Below, piece by piece: positions 34,201-46,170 of a stretch of 64,000 nucleotides of DNA. The notes under the pieces were generated by a model. The model searched no databases and was not told the origin of the DNA. It was given only the letters and a program-made list of their open reading frames with translations. How positions within the stretch are numbered: position 1 is the first letter of the stretch; each line of letters starts with the position of its first letter. Source of the DNA: Microvelia longipes (taxonomy: Eukaryota; Arthropoda; Insecta; Hemiptera; Veliidae); assembly GCA_018340805.1 (NCBI GenBank), contig JACMZG010001914.1, positions 10,671,620 through 10,735,619 of the forward strand, read 5' to 3'. The translations under genes were made by a program, and so were the position numbers.

Positions 34201-34760
34201 AGTCACCCGTGGTGTAGTGGTTATGTTACGCGGCCAATACACCGAATGAATGGACAGGAGAATGGCTGTCCAACTGACTTACGAGTTTAGTTAGTCATGG
34301 GTTCAATCCCAGCACGGGCCTCTGAGATTTTTTTATGAGAGGGATAAAAGCCGGTGGTCTTGGCCTGTGCGTTGTGAGGTACTCGTTAAAGATCCCTTAC
34401 TCTAAATGAAACTGGGTATAGACAAAATTTAGGACCCTCATAGTAGATTCATTATAATACTATAGTATGTCTGCCTTGTAGTTTAAAGTGTATGGAAGTT
34501 TGGTTTAATGGCGAGGGCACGTGTTGTTCCTAGTTTTCACTAGAAAAATCAGTGAAAATATGTATGATTGCTTGAAAAAAGCATGAGAGGAACCATAGAA
34601 ATCCACGGTTCTTCTGTCAGTCTAGTTTAGATGAAATATACCTACACTTAAAATTAAAAGGAGTAGAATACTATCTTAGGGAGCTGGCAAAAAGACACCA
34701 ACACCGTGGCCTACTTGCCTGGTAGTTACTACCACTCCCCCCATATTACTACTACTACTA
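34201..34760 (+). repeat. Long tRNA-derived SINE (family B, copy 1)
   Basis: The head 34205-34318 is tRNA-like: acceptor arms CCCGTG/CACGGG pair, with A-box TGGTGTAGTGGTTATG and T-arm/B-box ATGGGTTCAATCCCAG. About 45 extra bases lie in the anticodon/variable region. The body follows with AGCCGGTGGTCTTGGCC, GTGAGGTACTCGTTAAAGAT, AAAATTTAGGACCCTCATAG, GGCACGTGTTGTTCCTAG and GTGGCCTACTTGCCTGGTAG, ending in a TACTACTAC tail. The same body runs inverted at 46160-45640. About 560 bp, long for a SINE. Confidence 0.65.
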
Positions 34761-35914
34761 GAACGTTGTCTACAATTAACTGTACTCATCTAAAGCTTAG
34801 CTGAGTAGTTAGCTTTATTATCTACTTGTTAAAATGGAGGACTGAATATTATGGAATGAAAAATCCAACCTTTTGTCATAAATATAAATTATTTTCTTCT
34901 CTTCAAATTGAATTCCGTTCAATATCAATTCTATAATGATACCGGAATAATACCGGGATCTATTGTCATTATCATTTATGCAGTTTACTTTCCTAATCTG
35001 TCAGTCTGTGGGAAAAGATTGCTATAAATTTATCATCTTGACGTTGAATAATGAGCCTTTTTATGGATTAAAGTGGGTAACTCCCTATAATTATATTGGT
35101 TATGATATCCGATTGTGGATTTTTTTAGGTTTGTATTGATTTACTTGTTTTTAGTGAATTGTCAAAGAAAAAATGAGCTTTTTAGGTTGGAGTCATGAAG
35201 GGAGGTAGGGGGAAGGTGAATTTTTTTAAAGGGGGGGGGCTCACTGTTCAAAAATAGTTAAGCACTTTCTCGGATCGAATTGAAACTTTGTACAATAATA
35301 AATAAATAAATAAAAATAAAAACTGTTTTTATTTTCCAATAAGTATACAAAAATATACAATAGCTTGAGGTCAAATATATTTGAATAAAATACGTCAAAT
35401 AATTAGAATACACTTAACAATGCCTGACCTAATTATTTATTTAATCAACCTTGTTAATGTCCCAAACCCTATTGTTTATAAAAAATATGTGTGAAAAATC
35501 ACAAATTTTCATATAGTGTTTAGATCGGGCTGAAATTACTTACACATGTACTACTATGTATTGTTAACAAAACACGAAGTTACATTTTATTATTAGTATT
35601 AGTTTCGGGTTTATTGATTGACATATATATCATGATGTAAACAAATCACTTTTTTAACAAATAAATTTAGAAATTCGCTTATATCATGGCAGTATCCCTT
35701 TATATAAATTGGTAATGTGATGAACTAATATGGGATAACAACCTTGTTGCCGCGAAGCGGCCCCCAGCACTGACGCACTGTAGCAGCCAATAGGACGAAG
35801 GTTCTTCCTTTTAAATTTGAGGAACCATTATAATTGATTTTTTCGCGTATGTGTGTAAGTAGACTGATTAATCGGCGCAAACTTTAAAATTTCAAACAAA
35901 TTATATCTGAAATC
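34761..35914. other. AT-rich DNA, nothing recognised
   Basis: A G run lies at about 35231-35239. A small GC-rich patch near 35745-35815 (GCCGCGAAGCGGCCCCCAG) is unlike its surroundings but has no assignment. Confidence 0.5.
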
Positions 35915-36260
35915 GAAGAATCAGCTACCGTCGATAACGCTGTTTCGGCATAACGCAATCATCAGCAGGCGGGGCAACACTCGAGCTCTCAACTAATAAA
36001 GTAGTATCAGTGAATAACTTCTATTCTCATAGAGCACGATGAGCACTCTGAAGATCATGATCCTTCACATCACGAGTCCTCATCATCTCCAGAGGGCTCG
36101 TCGTGCTCATTGAGATTAGAAGTTAATCACTGATATAACTTTATTAGTTGAGAGCTCGAGTGTTGCCCCGCCTGCTGATGATGGCGTTATGCCGAAACCG
36201 GGCCAGGGATATTCATATCCAACAGCAAGTATCGACGGTAGCTGAGTCTTAAATTGCTTC
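35915..36260. mobile_element. Fold-back element with hammerhead-like arms (copy 3)
   Basis: Inverse arms 35918-36040 and 36095-36245 share GCTACCGTCGATA, GGGGCAACACTCGAGCTCTC and AATCACTGATATAACTTTAT. The right arm carries CTGATGATGGCGTTATGCC-GAAACCGGGCC (36175-36204). The GGUC cleavage box has become GGGC. The left-arm core is truncated at 35939-35965. The loop region includes GAGCACGATGAGCAC repeats. Confidence 0.72.
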
Positions 36261-37509
36261 TTCAACTTGCGATAAAAACAACCTTTTTAATTTTAAATTA
36301 TATTTAAGCTATGTTTAAGAAAAGGATCATTATAGGTCGCAAGAAAGAACAAAGTCTAATAAACCAACTTGTTTGATAAAAAACTATATTCTGGATATTA
36401 TTAAAATGTAAACAATTTATATAACAACTTTATCTAAACAAAAAATTAAAAACTTTGCAGACATTGAAAATTCTACTAAACTTTTACCTTAAATAGAATA
36501 ACAAATAAACTTATAATATGCAAGAATTTTATTTATTTATTACAAGTTTCTCGTCGAGCAATATTCCGCTATCTGTTTTGTTACATAAATTATATTAGAC
36601 TATATTTTTAGTAAAAATAATAAATTAGTGAAAAATTTATGAAGCTCTTCAGCTGAAACCGAGGATAAAAGAGATAAAGAGATATATTTCCGGTTCTTAG
36701 AGAAATATTAAACTTTAAGATAGTTTTTCTGTTTTCATTTCGCACGATTCAAATTGAGTTGAAAATTTGTTAGTGATACAATAAGAGAACTATTTTATAA
36801 ATTCAATTTAAAATGGTAGTTTCAAATTAAGCCCTTATTTAAACACTAAAAAATTGAAACCTTACTCTAATTGAAGATAATTGAAACAATGAACAAATTA
36901 TTGTTGGGGAACAAATTAAGTGGGCAGGGTAAAGGGAGCTTACCCACAAATTCAAAGTATCTGCACAAACTTGAAAACATGCTGCAGACCACGATTTTAA
37001 CAATATATAAAGTGTCATTTTTTTATTATTTATTCTGGGGTCAAGGTAGTGACCCGCCAAGTGAAGCTGTTACGGGCAACCACCTGTAGCTAAAAAATTA
37101 TGATGAGTTGTCTTATCTTCGCTTCGCCACTGTTAGTTTATTTGATAAGAAGTTTCAAAATCAGGCGGTTATATTTTTGTGGCTTGGTAAAAAAGCAGCC
37201 TAAGGTAGTTTGCTATTCAAGCACCAGACTGCACTGAAAACCTGCTCGTTGTCTGAACATTCATTAAAATTGATATTTAAACATACTGAACCTATGATAA
37301 TGTCTTTTATGTATCAATTGATAATATTTTAACACATCCTTTTAAAATAATATATTTTTCTTTTCGTTTGAAAATATGACGCAGCGAAAAGAGGATATTT
37401 CATCTCATTGAAATGCTCTAGATTGAGACAGTGAAGCTTTACTTCTTCGTTTATTTTTTAATCTAAAACTTGTCAAACGTTTTTAAAAGTTAAATTTTAT
37501 TTACTTTGC
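36261..37509. other. AT-rich DNA, nothing recognised
   Basis: Opposed chance frames at 36839-37089 have no recognisable motif. No repeat family assigned. Confidence 0.45.
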
Positions 37510-38065
37510 CTTATTCATACCTTAAGAAGATATATATATTAAGATATATAAGGAAAGAATTGTGTTTGCAAGAAAAATCCCAAACCGGGATGGTGTTTTT
37601 AAGGCCTCCTGAGTGATTTTCACAAAGTTGTCTTGTCTGTGTGTGTTAAAGTGTCTTATTAACTCCAGACCAGTTTTATTGGATTCAGCAACCCAAAAAA
37701 CTCCGAAAACGACGTCCAACTCGAAAATAACATTTTAAAGAGCGATATTTTGAATTCCTGCTATTTTTCAAAGTTTTTTTCGTCTTTTTGGTAATTTAGA
37801 GTGGTTGTATCGACTTTGGACCGATATCATTCGATCCTGCTCCCCCAAAGACATTAATAAAGGCCTTTTTGTGGCGAAAAATATTAACCTTAAGTTTTAA
37901 AGATTTTTTGGAAATTTTGCTGACTCAGCAAACCGGGTTAATGACGTCACAACAACCTGGTTTTCAATAAGGATCGTGTCCTCCCTAAAGTTAGTTATTG
38001 TATCAAGTTTTGCAAAACGACTTTTTTGTGGTGGGGAACGTCTAAAACGGATTTGGACACATTCC
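37510..38065. repeat. Mosaic of 5S-family 5' half and the 17 kb repeat
   Basis: The start (AAGAATTGTGTTTGCAAGAA, TTTTAAGGCCTCCTGAGTG, AAAGTTGTCTTGTCTGTGTG) is the 5' part of the 5S-like family. The rest (GGTTGTATCGACTTTGGACC, GACGTCACAACAACCTGGTT) is the inverse of the repeat at 17060-17600. Confidence 0.55.
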
Positions 38066-39165
38066 CAACCACAAGAGCCATCTCATTAGCGAATTGTGTA
38101 AAATACAATTCGCTAATATAAGTACTATTCGAAATTAACAAGAATTAAACTTTATCAAAAACGGTAAAACACTTAAACAAATTAAAACAAATCTCTTGAT
38201 ATCAATTAATAAATACTTAGCAATAAATTAACTATTTCTTAAAATGTTTTGTATTTACAATTTAGCTAGAAATAAGACAATATACTAATATACATAAGTA
38301 TGTATAAGATAACACACACTTAATGAATATTTTAAGAAATAGTTGACTAATTAGAAATTGCCCAGCAAAATCTGCGTTTTTATTTAAATTTTTGTAGAAT
38401 TATTATAGAAATTTAAAAATCTAAAAAAAAAACATTTTTATTATTAATATAAAAATATGATTATATTTAAGCTATAAAACCACAAGTGGAAGAAGGTTTT
38501 AACGAATCAGGATTAACCATATTATAAGCCGAGTATTTAGGAAGGAAAAAAAATCGTACGAAGGCGGCGTTTTTAAACTGCTACCGGACTGAAAACGACA
38601 AATTCAATTATCCCTCCAGTTTAGTCGTAAGAGAGGAGGCAGTGTGAGAGGAGTTGAGCGTGTATAATCGATGTGTGTGTCAAAAATATTTTTAACATTG
38701 CCCCTAAGGGGCTTAGAGGAAGTTTCGAGTAAAGAGGGGGGAATGAGAGATAATAATTTTCCGTCCCCCTCCTTCTAAAGCGGAGATAATTAGGTTAGCT
38801 TTATTTATCTTTTATATACTGGTCTATCCATAATAAGAGATTTTTTCTCCTCTAAATCCTTGTATTAAATATTTATTTATTATTATATTTATTTAGGTAT
38901 GATAACCTTCTGTTGTAGATTATTTCTATTTGTTTTTGTTATTTCTATATTTTGTTTTACTTCATTCATATGTATCTATTTATTGTTTTAGTATTATGCT
39001 TTTAATATTACTGTATCTGTGTTATTTAGATTTTTTGTTTAGATGTGCATTGTCTTATTTCGTCACATATATAATGTTTCTTATTCCCTTTAACTTGTAA
39101 ACATATGGCTTGGTAAAGTCAGCAAAGTCCATCATACTTTGGCATGGTCAAGTTTTGTTACCAGA
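38066..39165. other. AT-rich DNA, nothing recognised
   Basis: No supported feature; some purine-rich patches around 38620-38780. Confidence 0.5.
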
Positions 39166-39935
39166 AATACCCCTTTTTACTTTTCCTCCCCCACTACCAT
39201 TAGTAAAAGGGGAAAATTTTGTGTTCACCCAAAAAATCCGAAACCGAGGTTTCACCATAATTATCCGTTTCTGGTGATTTCATGACGTTCTGAGTGGTTT
39301 TCATCATGCTGTCTATCAGTGTTTATGTGTATGAGTATCTGTCACGCATAACTCTCGCTGTGTTTCTGCTGAAGAGTTGAAACTAGGCACAAAATCAGAC
39401 AAAGTAAAATTGTGCTGCTCGGAAGATGATATTTTTCAAACTACAATGACCTAGATTGCTGATTCATCAAAAATAAAAAAGCCTTAATCCTATCACTCGA
39501 GCTCTCTACTAATACACTTAGTCAACTGTAGGTAAATAAGTATATATAATTTACAGACAGATACAGAGATCTACCGGGTATCCAAAAACATTTCAAGTGC
39601 TATAATATATTTTTTTTTAATTCCGATGCGGAGGTCCGTAAGTCAAGCGAATTCACTTTGAAATGCTTGTTTTTTGCTTGCAAATCCATCATCATTTATC
39701 TTAGGGTTTGTACAACAATACATTCTCAATAATCCGAAATTGAGAATTACCTTAATTATCCTTTTTAGGTGTTTTCAAGACCTCCTGATTGGTGTTTACA
39801 AAGATGCCTTTATAATTGTGTGTGATATCATCGTAGCTCCCATCGTGTTCATGCTAGAGAACTAAAACTCGGTACTAAAATCAGTCATAATAGTCCAAGA
39901 GCCGGACCTATAAAATGTGTTTCATTTTGTACTGC
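39166..39935 (+). repeat. Two 5' fragments of the 5S-like repeat family
   Basis: 39170-39435 and 39705-39905 both carry AATTATCC(G)TTT...GTGNTTTCA(T/A)GAC, a CTGAGTGGTTTTCAT- or CTGATTGGTGTTTAC-like box and GAGTTGAAACTAGGCAC- or GAACTAAAACTCGGTAC-like strings. Between them (39620-39665) is a fragment of the GCGGAGGTCCGTAAG repeat. Confidence 0.5.
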
Positions 39936-40369
39936 TTAAAACCAATTATTTCTGAAAATATACCTTAAATTATGAAGAAAAAACATAATCTGTCTATCCA
40001 GAGTGGAGCCCTTCATATGTTTGCGCATGCTCAAAATTTTAGAAAATTTTAGTTTTCTTAAAATAAGTGGTTCCCTGTGGGTCGTGTGCAAAACATGATG
40101 AGAACATGTTTCACAGGTGATAAAATAGAACGATTGTTTAATCATCAAAATCGGGTGACTGCAGCCAAAGGTGTGGCTATTTAAAAGCACTAAATAAATG
40201 GTTAATTTATGCAAAATCAGCGAATTTCTTTGGAAAAATATTGACTTTTTGTGCATTTTTTTGGCCATTAAACAAATGACATAACTTTAGTTGCATTTAT
40301 CCGAATCTGTGTACCCGCAACAATTACAAGCTAAACTTAACAAATTTCATGAAATATGGTATTCAATGT

Positions 40370-40665
40370 GTCCTATTTGTGAAATAAATGTGTATCCTAA
40401 GTTTCGTTTTAATACGGCAAGTATATCTACGGTCAAGTATATCAAGCGAGTTTAGTAACTGGATGGGTGACCAGTGGAAATAAAACGATAGTATTTACTA
40501 TCTGAGGGCGACTGAAGCGAGTTCGTAGACGTGTTTCAGTACAATTTTGGCGATTTGTATATTCTGAGGACGAGCAAAGCGAGTCCGAAGTTGTGAGGAT
40601 GAGCGTAATAAATCCGATGTGACGAGGAAAAGTTCCGAGGTACTCCCGTACCCGATTTTATCATA
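40370..40665 (+). repeat. 5S-like repeat (copy e)
   Basis: The 5S-like part (40425-40490) retains GGATGGGTGACCAGTGG. It is followed by GGGCGACTGAAGCGAGTTCG, GGACGAGCAAAGCGAGTCCG and the end AGGAAAAGTTCCGAGGTACT...CGTACCCGATTTT. Confidence 0.75.
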
Positions 40666-41269
40666 TCATGTTGTCGAGTGATTCCAAGCCTAAGTACTGA
40701 TGATAAGCTTATCGAATCCCCAAATGTAAGGAAAAGCTTCAAAAGATTTTTCTTTATTTGTCAAAGAAATTGTGGTAAACGCTTTAAATATTCAGCATAA
40801 ACTAAGCTTTATATGAACAAATAAATAAATCAATATTTTATTTCTCCAAAATAAAAACATGGACAAATCATGATATTGTTATAATTATAAATTAAAGTTT
40901 TTTCCTATTTTGGAGATCCCAAAAAAGGCAAAGCCTTGAGCCATGACTAAAAGTGCATTTTTATAATTTATCTATGCAAAAATTAAATATAAGCTTAACT
41001 ATAATAATAATAATAATAATAAAACTTATATAAAGAGTAAACTAATAATGTAAAAAAATGAGTATAAAAATGGTTTTAGAAGGATGAAAATAGTTTTGTA
41101 CAGCGTAAGTAATATGCATGAGAATTTCTTTTGTAAAATCTAAAATAATATTATTTTATTTTATTTTATTTATTTTTTTATTTTTATTTTTACAATCAAC
41201 AGTAGTAGGCTGGAAGCCTGTATAAACTTGAAATATAAATAACAAGGAAGTATACAAGTAAGAGGTACA

Positions 41270-41273
<4 letters not shown>
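40666..41273. other. AT-rich DNA, nothing recognised
   Basis: Short ATA and TTTTA simple repeats at 41002-41020 and 41150-41190. Confidence 0.5.
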
Positions 41274-41327
<54 letters not shown>

Positions 41328-41342
41328 TATATTATATATATA
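41274..41342. repeat. (TA)n microsatellite
   Basis: Near-perfect TA run of about 68 bp. Confidence 0.95.
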
Positions 41343-42196
41343 AAAGAAAGAATTCAAAACACTTAGTATTTGAAAAAAGTTAAAAATAAAAATCTAGAGA
41401 ACTTTGGTATCTTTGAAAAATTTGGTAACATACATTTATCAAATAATATTACTTGAAAACCGAGTTGTCAGTGTTACAAGCATCAAAGAATGCAAGCAAC
41501 CTAAAGTAAATTCGTCCTATTTGCGGACTCTCGCACCAGAATTATTTACTCTAAATTAACAAAAACGTTATTTGAAATTTATTTTGCATAAATAGTTAAT
41601 CCGTTAAAAAATGTTACTTTTATATTAAAAATGAATTACGTTCAACCCAGTCATTACGTTTGGAATTTTACATTTGTAGTAAATCCAGTTGTGTTAGACT
41701 TATACTATACTCATGACTTGCTAAACTTTATTTAATATATTATTATAATTAAAAGCTTGTTTTAAGTTAGTTTTGTGGGGATTAACTTTTACGACGGTTA
41801 GAATTATTGTATTAAGCCATAGGAGGTAACTTATTTATAATACTCCTTATGCTTCAATTTACCAATGAAGTGTAATGGCCTTATAAGAGCTGAATTTAGA
41901 AACTCGCATGATTCTAGGCCTGAAAGTTTAGGGTTATTTTAGAAAGGAGCTTTTTTAGAGGCTAAAGAGTTATATTAGATTTAGAAATAGTTAGAAATTT
42001 TATGCCATTTCATTTGGCTTTTAGAGATTTAGATTTATAAAGGATTCTAAATGCTTAAAAAGGAAGTTTCCTAAATGCTTAGGATTTAAATTAGATAATT
42101 TATACTTACTATATAAGGTAAAACAACAAAAGGTATTATCCAATTTGAAATAATTAAGTTTAAGAAAATTTCTTAATTATTTAAAAAAATACTGCG
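41343..42196. other. AT-rich DNA, nothing recognised
   Basis: A patch with repeated TTTAGA words (41890-42120) is low-complexity. Confidence 0.5.
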
Positions 42197-42820
42197 ATGT
42201 GGATAGATACACTCCATAAATCGGGAGAAGACTGAACACTGACGAATTGTCTGGTGATGACTAACGCCACAATTGCACCTGTGAGTAGGTGCTTTATTTG
42301 TGTAGTATATTTCATCTAGTCCCACTAACTACTCTTGATATCCCTAGTCTTATCTAGCCTACCAGTTACTAGTTTTTTACCAATCTCACCAGTCCCTCCG
42401 TTTTCACCAGATACTCGTTTTGCTCTTTCGTGTCCGCTACAGCCTGTCGGGTAGGCTGCTCACTAATTCCATAGTTAGTGAGCATAAACCTATGGCCATA
42501 GCCTTGACCTGAAGGCCTAAGTTCAGCAGAAGGCGTCTTCCAGAACCGAACATATCACCCCTAATAACTTTCACTTAAGCTAGTCGTGGAACCACAGATA
42601 CCGCTAACTCCGGGTCTCCACTTTCACAGTGCTCGGTCCGAAGGTTCAGTATTTTTCCGACCCTCCACCATGCCGCAGAACTTTGTCTTTACATGAGCTG
42701 CAGTCAACGGAAAAGTGGATCCAGACTTGTCTTAGTCGAAAATCAATCCCTTTTCGACCCTCAACCTCCAGATTGTAAGGCGAGCGATCTACTACTTAAG
42801 CTACCGGTCATCTATGTACA
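42197..42820 (-). repeat. tRNA-derived SINE (family C)
   Basis: GC-richer than its flanks. The minus-strand head at 42815-42730 has GACCGGTAGCTTAAGTAGTA (A-box) and GGTTGAGGGTCGAAAAGG (B-box-like). It is followed by a roughly 500-bp body (GGCATGGTGGAGGGTCGG, GGTGATATGTTCGGTTCTGG, GGAGTGTATC at the end). A related head is at 45640-45500 (GACCGGTAGCTCACTGGTAG). An ATT-rich stretch lies beside the head. Confidence 0.6.
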
Positions 42821-43639
42821 TTATTATTATATTTTTGTTTGTGACTAACCGTGAACGTCGTCATATATATTTCTATAGATCTACAGTAAAATGTATCATC
42901 ACTATATTAGGATCATTATTGTTAATGATCCTATTAATTGCTTATAAACTGTATTCTAACAGAATTAAAAATTGATAAATATGATTATAGTAGTGATAAT
43001 AACCGTTTGTTGAATCGTTGAATTCGTTAAACACCTTTTGGTAGTAAGACACAGCACTGACTGAGCGCCGTTGGTCACAGCCAAATTTCCCAAGAAATTT
43101 TTATAAGGCATTTCTGAGTTACTATAATTAAATAAGATTTTTTTTAAATATGCCACAACACAAATAAATATTGTGAATATTACCAAATGAAATACCTTGT
43201 CTTGGTACAGTTAGAGCAAAATCTGTTATGCCACGATTAAAATGAATTCTCACACTCATAGGATGGAATACGTTTTAAAAAAATATTGAACGTTACCTAA
43301 GACAACACTTGTTTTATCTCTCATTTTATTTGGTATTTTTAATCAAACCGTCTATGAAACTGATATGTTGAAAAATTTCCTGCTAACCTGGAGGTAAAAA
43401 ATATACCTTGGTCTTGTCTTTTTTAGGCATAAAAATAATGTTTCTGAGAATTTTATAAAATCGCAGCAAAATAAAGTGGTATATATTAATAATTACGGTT
43501 TTGATGCTTATTTAGAGATGAAATAAATGTCGTTTATTTAAATAACAATTTTATAAAAGTAAGTTGCGATAATTCGGAGTCGTTTATCAACTTTGCGCTC
43601 TATTTTATATATTTTAAGCGCTTGCAATTTAAAGCGTTT
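42821..43639. other. AT-rich DNA, nothing recognised
   Basis: No supported feature. Confidence 0.5.
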
Positions 43640-43825
43640 TAAGTTGAAAAATTTGTGTACCCAGGTTACGTTCTTAGTTTATAGAAGATTATTGTTTAGA
43701 TAAATTATCGCCAACTTTAGAATACACTTTGAGCGCAGCGGTTGCTACTACCACCCGAGGTTGCTCCCGCAGGGGTTATTCCTGATGAGCCGCAAGGCTA
43801 TAAACGGGCATTATTATCATTATTA
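43640..43825 (+). repeat. tRNA-derived SINE (family A, copy 3)
   Basis: Starts within the B-box area (CCCAGGTTACG), then TTCTTAGTTTATAGAAG, CCAACTTTAGAATACACTTT, CCCGCAGGGGTTATTCCTGA and TGAGCCGCAAGGCTATAAAC. It ends in a CATTATTATCATTATTAT tail, a typical SINE 3' end. Confidence 0.7.
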
Positions 43826-43930
43826 TAAGTTGAAAAATTTAATTTGGTTAAATGGGTAATCACATCTAAGGCTAAAGAGTCAGAGGAAACTGTACTGTAG
43901 AATCTGTGTCTCAGTAAGTTCCTTACATCG

Positions 43931-44100
43931 TATGGTGCATGTTTATAATTAGATGACAGCGTGGGTGAATAGTATTGAGGAACCAATTAAGTTGGTCCTA
44001 TTTGAAATTGTGGGCGTAGTTTAACACTAAGGCCTTACCTCATTGGCTACCTCGAATTATTTTCCCACGATGTCAACTGACTATAACTGTGTTTTACACC
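43931..44100. mobile_element. Palindromic MITE (family M, copy 4)
   Basis: Left TATAATTAGATGACAGCGTG against right CACGATGTCAACTGACTATA. Interior TTGAGGAACCAATTAAGTTG and CCTCATTGGCTACCTCG match copy 3. Confidence 0.72.
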
Positions 44101-45105
44101 CTAGCATCCTGAAAGAGTCTCGCCATTATCAGTTTTATCTGCTAATATAATCAATTGATTTTTAGATATAAATTGGTTTAATGCCTTATGTACGTTAGGA
44201 CATAATCCTTTTGTAGATTCATAACTGCCTTACTGAGAGAATCAAATGTGTAACGTTTTATTTGTGAGCATACTGGATAGTAATCACTCTATTTCGCAGT
44301 CATTATTTAGTGCGTCTTTGAGTGGACTCTGCCATCTATAAGAAAAACAGTACTTAGTTCGCGTGCGTAAGTGTAATGTGCGGTATTTTAATAGCACATA
44401 ACTACAGTAAACTTGTTAACTATAATAACTTCTAGTTACTTCGTTTGCTAGTAACTTAACTGAGTATTTAAATGTAAAATCACTACTGTGTGATAATAAT
44501 ATAAAGTGCGTTTAGCTATACGGATTATTCGTTAAGCCTAATCCGTCGTGTCTATCCGACGTCTTATCTGTGAGATCAACTTGACGGATCAGATTGAGTC
44601 AGCTGACTCTACAGAGCACTTATTATTAACACAGTGTACCCATTGTGTTTTGCACGAACCCTGTCCCATCTTGTCCCATGTTTCCTGCTCGATGTATTAT
44701 TTGTACATGCAAACGCAGCTGATACAGTGCCTATTATATTATAACAATTAATATTCATCTAAACTTTGACCCCATAACAGCACAGAGTTAAAATAGTTAA
44801 TTTACTCAGCTACAACAATCAAACCTTCTATAAACGTCCATTTCCGATAGATATACAGACACTTCTGTGGCAATGCGTTTAGGTATTTTATTTGGAATCA
44901 ATATAAGAGAAAAATGTATCATACGCCCCTAAGGCTTTCTAGCTGGAGAAAAAGCCAAAGAACAAACTCTCTTATAAATAATAACATTACTGATATTTGT
45001 CTTTATACTTAACTGTCTTGTCTGTTGTGTTTGTAGAAATAATTTTATTTGTGTTATTATTTTTAAGTAGTTACTCTCGTTCTATTTTTTACTTTTTCCT
45101 ACTAC
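44101..45105. other. Intergenic DNA, nothing recognised
   Basis: Chance frames only (for example 44548-44751). Confidence 0.5.
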
Positions 45106-45430
45106 CGTAGATATATAGGAAAAGTATAGTGTTTACCGTATAAAATCCTAAGATTTCATCGTGATCATCCGTTCTAGGCACTTTTATTACTGATGATCAT
45201 CGTTATCATCTGTTCTAGGCACTTTTATCACGGATAATCATCGTTATCATTCGTTCTAGGCACTTTTATCACGGATGATCATCGTTATCATTCGTTCTAG
45301 GCACTTTTATCACGGATGATCATCGTTATCATCCGTTCTAGGCAATTTTATAATATGATTCGTGGTTTTGATGATAGTTTCTATGTGAGGGATCTGTCTG
45401 TCAGTGATATTTCTGTTGTCTATTTCTTGT
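45106..45430 (+). repeat. 5S-family 5' fragment expanded into a 41-bp minisatellite
   Basis: ATATAGGAAAAGTATAGTGT and the later GTGGTTTTGATGATAGTTTC...CTGTCTGTC are 5'-family landmarks. Between them (about 45160-45352), a roughly 41-bp unit (ATCATCGTTATCATCCGTTC, TAGGCACTTTTATCACGGAT) is repeated about five times. Its sequence corresponds to the family's ATTATCCGTTTCAGGCGTTT region, so the array arose inside the repeat. Confidence 0.7.
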
Positions 45431-45479
45431 TTCATTACTATTACAATTAAATTTAAATTAATTGCTAACGTAAATCCTT

Positions 45480-45640
45480 GGCTGCTTTGGCCAGCCTTGA
45501 ATTCAAGACCTCTGGAGAGAACGGTACAAGGGATAACCTTATATACCTTATAAAATCCTCCTCCGGCTGGATTTGAACCCTCGAACTCCAGGGGGGAAGG
45601 CAAGAGCTCTACCAGTGAGCTACCGGTCCTCGGTTAGTAA
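45480..45640 (-). repeat. tRNA-derived SINE head (family C-like)
   Basis: Minus strand: GACCGGTAGCTCACTGGTAG, AGCTCTTGCCTTCC, then GAGGGTTCAAATCCAGCCGG. Good A- and B-boxes, but T-arm and acceptor pairing is imperfect, so I call it a SINE head and not a tRNA gene. Confidence 0.6.
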
Positions 45641-46170
45641 TAGTTATAGTAATTAAGGAGAGGAGATAGACCACCTAGCAAGTAGGCCGCGTTGTTGGGC
45701 CTTTTTTGCAAACTTCCTTAGATAGAAGATAGTGTTCTACCTTATGAGTCCTAGTGCAGGCATTTTATGTCTAATCCATAGAAGAGCCGTGATTTCACTC
45801 TATTTTCGATAGCTTCAACTAGAAACAACACGTGCCTCACTGCCAGACCAGGCTTTCTTCACTCGAAACCATAAAGCAGAAACATACATGATGTATTTAA
45901 TATAAATTACTGTTGAAGGTCCTAAATTTTGCCTAAACGCAGGTTAATTTAGGGTTAGGGTTTTTTAGAGTACCTGACATTGCAGAGGCTCGGAACCAAC
46001 GGCTCAACGTCCCTTTCGAAGGACGGCTCGTGGAAGGATTTCCAACCCTCACATGATAGAGGTCAATAATCATAGAAGTCCGACTGTCTGGGGATTTAAC
46101 CCGGACAGTCTGAGTGGTAGGCGCACGGGCTAATGATTACCCTACCCTCACACCCCCCCTCCCCTCAGTC
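45641..46170 (-). repeat. Long tRNA-derived SINE (family B, copy 2)
   Basis: Minus-strand order from 46165: a tRNA-like head with B-box (TGTCCGGGTTAAATCCCCAG), GAGCCGTTGGTTCCGAGCC, AGGTACTCTAAA, AAAATTTAGGACCTTCAACA, GAGGCACGTGTTGTTTCTAG, GCGGCCTACTTGCTAGGTGG. The blocks occur in the same order as at 34.2-34.76 kb. Confidence 0.65.

Noticed and set aside
36839..37089. Opposed 72-73 codon frames
   Set aside because: Mutual shadows without recognisable domain, start context or neighbours.
39936..40268. 110-codon minus-strand frame
   Set aside because: No motif, AT-biased composition and no homologous pattern recognised. Likely chance.
40697..40718. CTGATGATAAGCTTATCGAATC as a hammerhead core
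   Set aside because: Stem II would be a loopless palindrome, GAAT replaces GAAA, and no convincing stem III or NUH partner was found.
43760..43805. CCTGATGAGCCGCAAGGC in SINE family A as a hammerhead
   Set aside because: CUGAUGA and a GCC-GCAA-GGC stem are present, but no copy has GAAA after the stem (TCTAA, TATAAA and CCTAAAA are found), and no cleavage-side pairing is seen. Possibly coincidental.
45500..45640. tRNA gene on the minus strand (GGTAGCTCACTGGTAGAGC...GGTTCAAATCC)
   Set aside because: Acceptor and T-arm pairing are imperfect, and a related head heads a long repeat at 42.8 kb.
45950..45966. TTAGGGTTAGGG as a telomeric repeat
   Set aside because: Only two units inside a SINE copy. 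Not an array.
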